Assembly (NCBI RefSeq): GCF_014212135.1
Contig: NZ_JACJVQ010000005.1
Location: forward strand, 606,892-670,891
Source of the DNA: Cohnella thailandensis
GTDB lineage: Bacteria > Bacillota > Bacilli > Paenibacillales > Paenibacillaceae
Direction: 5' to 3'
Length of the DNA stretch: 64,000 nucleotides
Part shown: positions 54,102 to 61,511 of the stretch, piece after piece
Numbering within the stretch: the stretch's first letter is position 1
Layout: every line of letters starts with the position of its first letter
Position numbers and translations under genes: made by a program
Notes under the pieces: generated by a model
Told to the model about the DNA's origin: nothing
The model's input: the letters and a program-made list of their open reading frames with translations, nothing else
Database searches by the model: none

Positions 54102-54142
54102 AAAAAGGCTGCCCTTAAGCTTAGCTTAGAGGACAGCCTTTT
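54102..54142 (+). terminator. Terminator after the RsmF-RsuA-HAD operon
   Basis: AAAAAGGCTG (54102-54111) pairs with CAGCCTTTT (54134-54142), with an inner TAAGCTTAGCTTA region, giving A- and T-runs on both sides. Confidence 0.75.
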
Positions 54143-54234
54143 CCGTGGGCACGGGGTTATGCGCGGATCAACTTCGACTCCGTACCCGGGGATATAAGCG
54201 GATCGCTTATATCGGCCGGAAGAGTTCGGAGAAC

Positions 54235-54327
54235 TTAATAGCCGGCTTTCAGAATGATGACAAGCAGGATGAACAGGACCAATACGAAAGCCGCGGATGC
54301 ATAGTAGCCGCCGACAACACCGGACAT
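54235..54327 (-). CDS. YjcZ-family sporulation peptide (30 aa)
   Basis: A 30-codon ORF on the minus strand from ATG 54327, with the near-perfect AAGGAGGAAT 4-5 nt upstream. The peptide starts MSGVVGGYYASAAF and continues as one hydrophobic helix (VLVLFILLVIILKAGY). This is the YjcZ/SscA-like pattern of Bacillus and Paenibacillus spore peptides (Gly-Tyr-rich head, one membrane helix). A CATAGTATA element on the minus strand (54425-54417) resembles a sporulation-sigma -10. The perfect palindrome GATATAAGCG-GAT-CGCTTATATC (54191-54213) lies downstream as a likely terminator without a U-run. Confidence 0.85.
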   Translation of the reverse strand: MSGVVGGYYASAAFVLVLFILLVIILKAGY

Positions 54328-54543
54328 GCAAATTCCTCCTTCAAGAAATGTGTTGTAGGTTGCCGAAACGGGTTCTAGCTTAGCTTGGATGTAATGTCCC
54401 GTCATTCGGTCTACCCTATACTATGAGAAATTCGCGTATCGGATTGGACATTTATCCCATGGCATTTGATTTTGAGCCATTCGCCTAGTTGGCCGGATGG
54501 CGCGGTTTGGATTCCCTGCGTAGGCTTCTCCAGACTCGAATAA

Positions 54544-54779
54544 GATAGCTGTAACCCGACATTATCGGGTTACAGCCTGAGAACAAGCCCCTCGGATAGC
54601 TGTAACCCGACATTATCGGGTTACAGCTCGAGAACAAGCCCCTCGGATAGCTGTAACCCGACGTTATCGGGTTACAGCTCGAGAACAAGCCCCTCGGATA
54701 GCTGTAACCCGACGTTATCGGGTTACAGACCAAGAACAAGTTCTTTAGATAGCTGTAACCCGACATTATCGGGTTACAG
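54544..54779. repeat. Tandem hairpin array B: 51-bp unit, 4 full copies plus a final hairpin
   Basis: Units begin at 54544, 54595, 54646, 54697 and 54748, a period of exactly 51 bp. Each holds an 11-bp stem CTGTAACCCGA / TCGGGTTACAG with a 5-nt loop (CATTA or CGTTA). Spacers read GAGAACAAGCCCCTCG in the first three and CAAGAACAAGTTCTTTAG in the last. The array lies 8 nt downstream of the stop of RsmF copy 2 (minus strand) and upstream of the YjcZ peptide. The stems are identical in all copies and the spacers vary, so the structure seems conserved. Confidence 0.92.
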
Positions 54780-54787
54780 AGCAAAGC

Positions 54788-56236
54788 TTACGGGACCCGC
54801 AGCCCCTTGGGAAGGCGGTTCTTGAGCTGGCCGTCGCTGGCCTTGAACCAGCCGAGCGGAAGGCCGGCGGTCGTCAGAAGTCCCCAGCCTTTGGCGGCCG
54901 GATCCGGCGCCGGGAGGCTCTCTCCCCTTAGATAAGCGGCGATCTGCGGGCTGTCCGGAGCGAAGTCGAAGCTTCTCGCGGCTTCGCCGGCGCCGGCCGC
55001 CAGCGCCAGGGCGTGGCCCGGCTCGAATCGTCCCTTGAGCACGTCGCCCAGGTGCAAGCCCGGTCTCGGCGTCCGAAGGCCGGCAAGCGTTCGGCTCGTT
55101 AACGGGCTGCCGGGAGGAACCGGCAGCCAGTAAAGAGCGTCGCCGAACAGGAGGGGCTCGCCTTCCGTCGGCAGCTCGAAGCCGGGCAGCGCCTCCTTCG
55201 CGAATTCCAGATAAAGGCCAAGCGCCGCTTGTGGTCCGGCGGCAGAGTCGCCCCGGCGTCCTTTGGCAGGGCGGGCGGAAGACTTGGTTCGGCTTGTCTC
55301 CAGCTGTGCGTGCTGTGCGTGCTCCGCTTGGTGCGCGAGAATCGATCGGACGCCGACGCCGTCGGCGTCGCCGATCGCGCGCTTCTCCAGCACCGCGGCA
55401 TAGTGGCCTTCGCCTTCGATTCGATGCGGCCACATCCGCTCCTCCTTAAGAAGAACGAACTCGGGGAACTCCTTTAAGAACCAGGAGACCGTCTCCTCGT
55501 TCTCCTCGCGATTGAACGTGCAGGTCGAATAGACGAGCCTTCCTCCCGGCTTCAGCATTCTCGCCGCATCGGGAAGAATCGAGCGCTGGCGGGCGGAGCA
55601 GACGTCCACCGCTTCCGGCGACCATTCCGTCACGGCTCCTTCGTCCTTGCGGAACATCCCCTCTCCCGAGCATGGGGCATCGAGCATGATCCGGTCGAAC
55701 GCCTCCGGCCACCGCGAGGACAGCTCGTCCGGCGCGGCGTTCGTCACGATAGCGTTGCGGATGCCCATCCGCTCCACGTTCTCGGCCAGAATCCTGGCTC
55801 GTCCCGCGTGAATCTCGTTGGCGACGAGCAATCCCCGGCCGGCCAGCTTGCCGGCGATCTGGGTTGTCTTGCCGCCGGGCGCGGCGGCGAGGTCGAGCAC
55901 AAGCTCTCCGGGCTGCGGATCCAACAGCTCCGCCGCGATCATGGCGGAAGGCTCTTGGATATAGTACAGCCCGGCTTGGTGGAAGGGATGCTTCCCCGGA
56001 CGCGCGCTTTCCTCGTAGTAATAGCCCTCCGGGCACCACGGCACGGGCTTGAGGCGGAACTCGGTTTGAAGGGTTGATAGAAGGGCTGGCAGAGCTTCTG
56101 GCGCGTTGGCTGATTTCAGCGGGTTCATTCGCAAGCCGTACGTTCTCGGCGAATCGCAGCTTCGCAGGAAAGCGTCGGCTTCTCCCCCGAGCTGCTGCCG
56201 AATTCGTTCGACGTAGGCTGCCGGCAACGATGTCAT
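54788..56236 (-). CDS. rRNA (cytosine-C5)-methyltransferase, RsmF family (copy 2)
   Basis: 482 aa from the ATG at 56236 (GGAGGAGAT upstream on the minus strand). It has the same motif set as copy 1: LDLAAAPGGKTTQIAGKLAG (SAM site), LDAPCSGEGMFRKD and LVYSTCTFNREENE. The C-terminal half (VPPGSPLTSRTLAGLRTPRPGLHLGDVLKGRFEPGHALALA) is of the RsmF type. It differs from copy 1 along its whole length, so the two are diverged paralogues rather than a recent duplication. One may act on rRNA and the other on tRNA. The array of hairpins follows directly. Confidence 0.88.
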   Translation of the reverse strand: MTSLPAAYVERIRQQLGGEADAFLRSCDSPRTYGLRMNPLKSANAPEALPALLSTLQTEFRLKPVPWCPEGYYYEESARPGKHPFHQAGLYYIQEPSAMIAAELLDPQPGELVLDLAAAPGGKTTQIAGKLAGRGLLVANEIHAGRARILAENVERMGIRNAIVTNAAPDELSSRWPEAFDRIMLDAPCSGEGMFRKDEGAVTEWSPEAVDVCSARQRSILPDAARMLKPGGRLVYSTCTFNREENEETVSWFLKEFPEFVLLKEERMWPHRIEGEGHYAAVLEKRAIGDADGVGVRSILAHQAEHAQHAQLETSRTKSSARPAKGRRGDSAAGPQAALGLYLEFAKEALPGFELPTEGEPLLFGDALYWLPVPPGSPLTSRTLAGLRTPRPGLHLGDVLKGRFEPGHALALAAGAGEAARSFDFAPDSPQIAAYLRGESLPAPDPAAKGWGLLTTAGLPLGWFKASDGQLKNRLPKGLRVP

Positions 56237-56322
56237 GCGGTCGATCTCCTCCGGTAATAGCAATAATGCTTACCAGTATACACGAGGCGGATGGCGGGAG
56301 GAAATAACGCGGGGAGAAGATA

Positions 56323-57570
56323 TCAAGGCTTGGGCATCAACGCGAAACCCAGCGCTTTTCGCGATTTCAGAATTTTAATCAGCTGGTTCTGCAGGGAGGC
56401 ATCGCAAGCGACTTCTAGAATCACCTCGCTTTTTTGACCGGCAAAAAGTTTCAATTTCTTTTTATTAAGCGCTATTTCGATGATCAGTCCCAAGACGATA
56501 CCGCCCGCTAAACCGACCAATCCCCAAATGATAGGTCCCCAGTACAGCACGAAGCCGTAGATGGCGCCCAGAACCGCACAGATCGATCCCCCCATCATGG
56601 CCCCGTCCACGATGCTTCTGCCGTCGACCCGATGGATGGAGTCGATGACATGGGGCTTGGAATCAAGGTTCTCCAAAGGCAGCGCGACGATATTCCGAGC
56701 CGGCACGCCTAACTTCTCCATATCATGGATCGCCATGTCCAAGAAGGGAGAATGCTCGAAGGTGGCAATGAGATGTACGTTACCGCTGTCGATCGGATTT
56801 AATTGCTCCAAGTTTTCCGCCCTCACTCTAAGGTTCCGTATCTGTTCGATATCGAATAAAATGTTGTTCTCGTTAACCGACGAATAGGCGTGGTAAATCG
56901 CAAACGCATAAATGGAAGGAATAAAGAGGAACCACTGCCAGTCCACGGCCGCCGATGCGCCGCTAAAGTCTCCGAGGAACGAATAAAGCCAGGTTCGTAC
57001 GGCAACGGCCTTATGGCAAACGTAAATCCACCAAGCCAAGATAAAGGTGCCGACAATCGTGCTGCCGCTATATAACTGCCCCAAGCCAGGCGACAATAAG
57101 GACCAGACCATTCCCACCCAAGGATGTTTCTTGTCAAGCGTGATAATATCGAAAAAACTGACATCCGAAGGCGCGACGGGCGCGTCTTCGATTTCGGCCA
57201 GTATGTGATTTTTATTGATTTCGACCGCGCAGCGGTAGCTATCCCATATGCTATAGACGTACACGGCCACGTATAGCAGCGCCCAGTCCTGGTTCAGTTG
57301 AGCCTTCGCCTCTTCGAATTTGCCATGGAAGGATAAAGCGATGCCCATGTTCAAATTGGCCATGTTGTTGACTACCAGCTCCCAGACGATCAGCACGAAG
57401 CCGTGCAGGTACTTCCCAATATACATGTGCCCGAACCCCGGAAAAGAAGCCGCCCACCAAGCCGCGATCCAAGGGGGGCGGGGGTACACCGAGTTAATCC
57501 CGAAGACGGAGATCTTCCCTTTGGAATAGCGCGGTTTGATATTCGACGACTGGAACTTCTGATGCGGCAC
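56323..57570 (-). CDS. Unknown membrane protein with two TM2-like segments and a C-terminal soluble domain
   Basis: 415 aa. Two similar hydrophobic units: one with AAWWAASFPGFGHMYIGKYLHGFVLIVWELVV (~36-66) and one with GMVWSLLSPGLGQLYSGSTIVGTFILAWWIYV (~152-184). Both have the 'SxPGxGxxYxG' pattern of TM2 domains. A cytoplasmic-looking region follows, with LIATFEHSPFLDMAIHDMEKLGVPARNIVALPLE (~265-298) resembling small stress-protein-like folds. A Gly-rich helix pair (GGSICAVLGAIYGFVLYWGPIIWGLVGLAGGIVLGLIIEI) and a final alpha/beta tail complete it. I do not recognise this combination. Nothing close by suggests a role. Confidence 0.7.
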   Translation of the reverse strand: MPHQKFQSSNIKPRYSKGKISVFGINSVYPRPPWIAAWWAASFPGFGHMYIGKYLHGFVLIVWELVVNNMANLNMGIALSFHGKFEEAKAQLNQDWALLYVAVYVYSIWDSYRCAVEINKNHILAEIEDAPVAPSDVSFFDIITLDKKHPWVGMVWSLLSPGLGQLYSGSTIVGTFILAWWIYVCHKAVAVRTWLYSFLGDFSGASAAVDWQWFLFIPSIYAFAIYHAYSSVNENNILFDIEQIRNLRVRAENLEQLNPIDSGNVHLIATFEHSPFLDMAIHDMEKLGVPARNIVALPLENLDSKPHVIDSIHRVDGRSIVDGAMMGGSICAVLGAIYGFVLYWGPIIWGLVGLAGGIVLGLIIEIALNKKKLKLFAGQKSEVILEVACDASLQNQLIKILKSRKALGFALMPKP

Positions 57571-57700
57571 GGGGATCTTCTCCTAAGAGTTGGTGGGTTG
57601 ACCGTCTTTCCTATAGAGTAACCATCAACTCCCATGCGTTATCCCTGCGGTCAAATCGCCGATGCTCCGCGCCGCCGATTTTTGCAACCTTCCGCCAACG

Positions 57701-57742
57701 AAAAAAACCGTCCGCCCGGAAGCCAAGCTTCCGAACGAACGG
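57701..57742 (-). terminator. Terminator after the diguanylate cyclase gene
   Basis: On the minus strand CCGTTCGTTCGGAAGC and GCTTCCGGGCGGACGG form a long stem with a 3-nt loop, followed by a run of seven T (57707-57701). Confidence 0.85.
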
Positions 57743-57750
57743 CGAACCTC

Positions 57751-58917
57751 TCATATTACGCTCGTATGCATCAATGCCGAATGGTCCGTCACCCGGTTTT
57801 TGCCGGATTTCTTGGAATGGTACATTGCTTCGTCCGCCATCTTCATCAGCTTCTCGGCGGTCGTTCCCTTCGTTCCGACGCAGTAGCCGACGCTGACCGT
57901 GACGATCGTCTCCTTCTCGATGCGGGCGCGGATCTTCTCGGCGACCTGCGCGGCCGTCGTCCGGCTGCTGGAGACGAAAGCGACCAGCTCCTCGCCTCCG
58001 TAGCGTCCGGCCAGGCCGACGCCGTCGGTCTCCTCCATCAGGATCTGCGCGGCTTGCTTGAGGACGATGTCGGCTTGATGATGCCCCTGCGTGTCGTTGA
58101 GCTTCTTGAAGTTGTCGATATCGCAGAAGATCGCTCCGACGGTCGTTCCCGAGCGGATCGCCCGTTCCATCTGTCCGGTGAAGAACCGGCGGTTGTACAA
58201 GTTCGTCAGCCCGTCCGTGATCGAGGAGCGGTAGGCGGTGGAGAGCAGCTCGACGACCCGTTCGAACAGCAGCATAAAAAATAATACATAGTAGACGATC
58301 GGCAAAAGAGAACGCATCGTATCATAAAATGCAGTATCCTCCTTCTGGAAGTGCCCGAGGAGAACGAACACCTGCAGGGAGAAGGAGACCATCAGCGTCA
58401 TCATGTATCTTCTCGGCTGCCCGATATGGGGAGCGAACATGAGCGCGAACAGCGGACTCAGCGCGAGCATGAACACGTCCAGCACGGGAGAGAACAGGTT
58501 TTGCTCTTCCCAGATGTTCTGAATGCTCGTCGTATTCGTGAATACGGCGCTGATCGAAATCGCCAGGCAAATTCCGATTAACGAGTAGTACCAAGCGCGT
58601 GTGCGCGGCCTCGGTTTATGATACAGTTCGAATATAGCGAAATTCAAAATGATGAAGCTGAGCACGTACAGCGTATTGCTCGAGAAAGTCATCGCGGAAT
58701 TGTTCGGAAGGATATTGAAATTAAGTCCGAGCTCCAGAAGCTGCTGAAGGAAGCACAGACCGAGCGATAGAATAAGCTTCCGGTAGGTAACCCGCCGATT
58801 GTGAACGTAAAGCCGGAAAGCCATGAAAAGCATCAAGCCGAGCAGGATGACGACGATTCCCGAAGTGAAGGAAGGAAGCTGGCTAAGAGTGATAGGCAGG
58901 TCCGATGTTAGCTTCAT
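57751..58917 (-). CDS. GGDEF diguanylate cyclase with 5-7 helix membrane sensor
   Basis: 388 aa from the ATG at 58917, with GAGGAGG on the minus strand. Residues ~15-220 hold six or seven predicted membrane helices, an integral-membrane sensor. The GGDEF domain is C-terminal with the active motif GRYGGEELVAFV (GGEEL) and metal/substrate residues FCDIDNFKKLNDTQGHH. The RxxD inhibitory site is absent, so product inhibition may be weak. It makes cyclic di-GMP. The gene is divergent from the GT4 gene with a 91-bp gap, so a shared regulatory region and a link to exopolysaccharide are possible. Confidence 0.9.
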   Translation of the reverse strand: MKLTSDLPITLSQLPSFTSGIVVILLGLMLFMAFRLYVHNRRVTYRKLILSLGLCFLQQLLELGLNFNILPNNSAMTFSSNTLYVLSFIILNFAIFELYHKPRPRTRAWYYSLIGICLAISISAVFTNTTSIQNIWEEQNLFSPVLDVFMLALSPLFALMFAPHIGQPRRYMMTLMVSFSLQVFVLLGHFQKEDTAFYDTMRSLLPIVYYVLFFMLLFERVVELLSTAYRSSITDGLTNLYNRRFFTGQMERAIRSGTTVGAIFCDIDNFKKLNDTQGHHQADIVLKQAAQILMEETDGVGLAGRYGGEELVAFVSSSRTTAAQVAEKIRARIEKETIVTVSVGYCVGTKGTTAEKLMKMADEAMYHSKKSGKNRVTDHSALMHTSVI

Positions 58918-59008
58918 AGAGCCTCCTCGCATTTCTTTACAGAAACATATGTTCTAATATATCATATTTAAGATAGTCCTAGAAAGTAGGATAATAGGAG
59001 GAGTCGCC

Positions 59009-60196
59009 ATGAACGTGCTGCAGGCGTTATTCTTCCCCCCGGAGCAACCTGGAGGAGTCTCTTCCATGGTTCCTTACATCAGGGAACGATTCCGCAAGCT
59101 TGGCTGGGAGATGGAGCTGTTCTCCCTGCCCAAACGAATTCGCAACAAAGGCGCGGAGCCGATCGAATTCGAGACCTTCGACTGGCAGCCTTACGGCGGA
59201 AACGCCATCGTCGATAAATATATTCAGACGCTTAAAGACTACATCTGGTGGACGAAGCTCCGCCTGAAGGACAACAAATACGACCTCATTCACGCGCACC
59301 ATCCGGTCGCCGCGCTTGCGATGAAGAGAATTTATCCGGACGTGCCCGTCGTGATGACGATCCACTCGAGCTACGAGCGCGAGCTTCTTCTCAACGGGAA
59401 AATCAAAGAGGGAGGCCCGGAGCACCGATTCCTGACCTCGATCTACGGCGAACTGGAGAGGAAGACGGATCGGCTGCTGACCGTGTCCCATTCTTTCTCG
59501 AAATATTTGTCCTCCTATCTTCAAGCTCCCGAAGCGGTCGGGGTCATTCCGAACGGGTACGACGAGAAGCGCTTCAAGCCGATCTCCCACGAGAACGAAG
59601 TGACGCAGCTCGTCACGATCTGCCGCCTCGTTCCGGCGAAAGGGATCGACCTGCTGCTGAAGGCGTGCGCCGAGGTGCAGAAGCGCGGACACAAGTTCGT
59701 GCTGCACATTATCGGAGACGGTCCGATCCGCGAGGAACTGGAAGCGATGGCTCAGGAGCTTGGCATCTATGAGAATACGATTTTCTACGGATATATGTTG
59801 CATCCGGAAGAGCTGATGCCGTTCTTCGACGTGTTCGTGCTTCCTTCGCGGGCGGAGTCCTTCGGTTCCGTGTTCGCGGAAGCCGCGCTATGCTTGCTGT
59901 CTCTGGTAGGCACGGACGTCGGCGGGATCCCGGAGCAGATCGAGAACGGAGTCAACGGCCTGCTCGTTCCCGCCGAAGACCCGGCCGCGCTTGCGGAAGC
60001 GCTCGAGTCGCTTATCCTGGATCCGCATTACCGTTACGAATTGGCTCGCGCCGCCTGGAACAAGGCGAAGAAGAGCTATTCCTTGAATCGGGTCATCTCG
60101 GAGCTCAAGAAGGTATATATCGAGCTCGGGGCTAACGAGCTTGCCGCCGCCGAAGAGACGCTGCTTGAGGAAGAGCCGGGCAAGGAGGAAGCGTAA
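59009..60196 (+). CDS. Glycosyltransferase family 4
   Basis: 395 aa, a GT-B fold retaining transferase. The N-terminal acceptor half begins MNVLQALFFPPEQPGGVSSMV; IHAHHPVAALAMKRIYPD is typical. The C-terminal donor-binding half has PNGYDEKRFKP, ICRLVPAKGIDLLLKA and the EX7E-like ESFGSVFAEAALC motif, GTDVGGIPEQIENGVNGLLV. Its sugar and acceptor are unknown. The last ~20 residues are Glu-rich (EETLLEEEPGKEEA). It ends right at the start of the SbcD-like gene (stop 60194-60196, GTG 60197), suggesting co-transcription with a DNA-repair pair, an odd mix. Confidence 0.9.
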   Translation: MNVLQALFFPPEQPGGVSSMVPYIRERFRKLGWEMELFSLPKRIRNKGAEPIEFETFDWQPYGGNAIVDKYIQTLKDYIWWTKLRLKDNKYDLIHAHHPVAALAMKRIYPDVPVVMTIHSSYERELLLNGKIKEGGPEHRFLTSIYGELERKTDRLLTVSHSFSKYLSSYLQAPEAVGVIPNGYDEKRFKPISHENEVTQLVTICRLVPAKGIDLLLKACAEVQKRGHKFVLHIIGDGPIREELEAMAQELGIYENTIFYGYMLHPEELMPFFDVFVLPSRAESFGSVFAEAALCLLSLVGTDVGGIPEQIENGVNGLLVPAEDPAALAEALESLILDPHYRYELARAAWNKAKKSYSLNRVISELKKVYIELGANELAAAEETLLEEEPGKEEA

Positions 60197-61474
60197 GTGG
60201 CGGTCCCGTTCACCTTCCTTCACGCGGCCGATTTACATCTGGATAGCCCTTTCCGCGGACTGGCTCGCGTGCATAAAGCCGTCCGGGAGAGACTCAAGGA
60301 ATCGACCTTCGCGTCGTTCGAGAAGCTGGCGCTTCTCGCCCGGCGGGAGAAGGTCGATTTTGTCGTGCTCTCCGGCGATCTCTATGACGCCGCGGATCGT
60401 TCGCTGCGCGCCCAGTTCCGCATGCAGAAGCTGCTCGCGGAGCTTGCGGAGGACGGCATTCGGACGTTTATCGTTCACGGCAACCACGACCCGGAGAACG
60501 GCTGGCAGGCGAAGCTGGATTATCCGGAAGAGGTCGTCGTCTTCGGTTCGAGCCGCGTGGAGCATCGGCCTGTCCATAACCGGAACGGCGAGCTCATTGC
60601 CCATGTGTACGGAATCTCGTATCCGGAGGCGGCGGTTCGGGACAATCTCGCATCCGGCTTCGAGCCGATCCCGGGAGCTCCTTTTCACTTGGCCGTGCTG
60701 CACGCGAACGTGGACGGAGATGCGGCGCACGACAACTACGCGCCTTGCCGCCTCGCGGAGCTGTCGGAGAAAGGGTTCCATTACTGGGCTCTCGGGCACG
60801 TCCACCATCGCAGGGTGCTGCGCGAATTCCCTCATGTCGTCTATCCGGGCAACATTCAGGGCCGGAGCCTCAAGGAGACCGGACCGAAGGGGGCTTACCT
60901 CGTACGCGTGTCCGAGACCGGAGACGTCTCGCTTGAATTCCGCGATACGGCGGACGTCGTCTGGATGGAGAAGCAGGTGTCCATCGAAGGCATCGAGAGC
61001 GAGCAGGAGCTGAAGAGCCGCCTGGAGCTGGCGATGAGCGAAGCGGCTCGGGAGGCGGGAGAACGCCCGGCCGTGCTGCGCCTTCGCCTGGAAGGGGAAG
61101 GCGTCATGCACGACGGCTTGCAAAGCGAGACGATCGTCGCCGAATGGCTGGAATCCCTAAGGGAATGGTACGGCTCGCCGGACGAGCGGGATCGTTGGGT
61201 TTGGCTGGACAGCCTGGAGATTCGAACCCGGCCCGCGATTATAGGAGCCGATCCCGCGGAAGGAGACGGCTTTCTGGCGGAGCTGCTCAGACAGGCCGAA
61301 GCGGCGGAGCGGGACAGCCTTCAGGGGCAGCGGCTGCTGGACGAGGCGCTCGCGCCGGCCCTTCGCCATTCCAAGCTGAGGGAATGGAAGGCTTCGCTTG
61401 ATGACGAGCGGCGGTCGCTGCTGATCGGGCAAGCGGCTCAGCTTGCGGCATCGTTGTTGAGAGAAAAAGAGTAG
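60197..61474 (+). CDS. DNA repair exonuclease, SbcD/Mre11 type (YhaO-like)
   Basis: 425 aa. The metallophosphoesterase motifs are complete: HAADLHLDSPFRG, VVLSGDLYDAADRS, IVHGNHDPENGW, LHANVDGDAAHDN and LGHVHHRRVL (the His metal ligands). Such proteins form the nuclease half of an SbcCD/MRN-like complex. The C-terminal ~150 residues probably bind the ATPase partner. The GTG start at 60197 directly follows the stop of the GT4 gene. The next gene, 38 nt downstream, encodes the ATPase partner. B. subtilis YhaO is the closest named relative by layout (yhaO-yhaN). Confidence 0.9.
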   Translation: MAVPFTFLHAADLHLDSPFRGLARVHKAVRERLKESTFASFEKLALLARREKVDFVVLSGDLYDAADRSLRAQFRMQKLLAELAEDGIRTFIVHGNHDPENGWQAKLDYPEEVVVFGSSRVEHRPVHNRNGELIAHVYGISYPEAAVRDNLASGFEPIPGAPFHLAVLHANVDGDAAHDNYAPCRLAELSEKGFHYWALGHVHHRRVLREFPHVVYPGNIQGRSLKETGPKGAYLVRVSETGDVSLEFRDTADVVWMEKQVSIEGIESEQELKSRLELAMSEAAREAGERPAVLRLRLEGEGVMHDGLQSETIVAEWLESLREWYGSPDERDRWVWLDSLEIRTRPAIIGADPAEGDGFLAELLRQAEAAERDSLQGQRLLDEALAPALRHSKLREWKASLDDERRSLLIGQAAQLAASLLREKE

Positions 61475-61511
61475 CGCGGTACGTAGAAGGATCGACGGGA
61501 GGAGGGAGCAC

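Noticed and set aside
54485..54784. ORF on the minus strand coding a 17-aa repeated peptide (CNPITSGYSYPRGLFSS)
   Set aside because: It arises because 51 is a multiple of 3. It has no ribosome binding site, and the stem bases rather than the codons are conserved (loop changes alter the amino acid).
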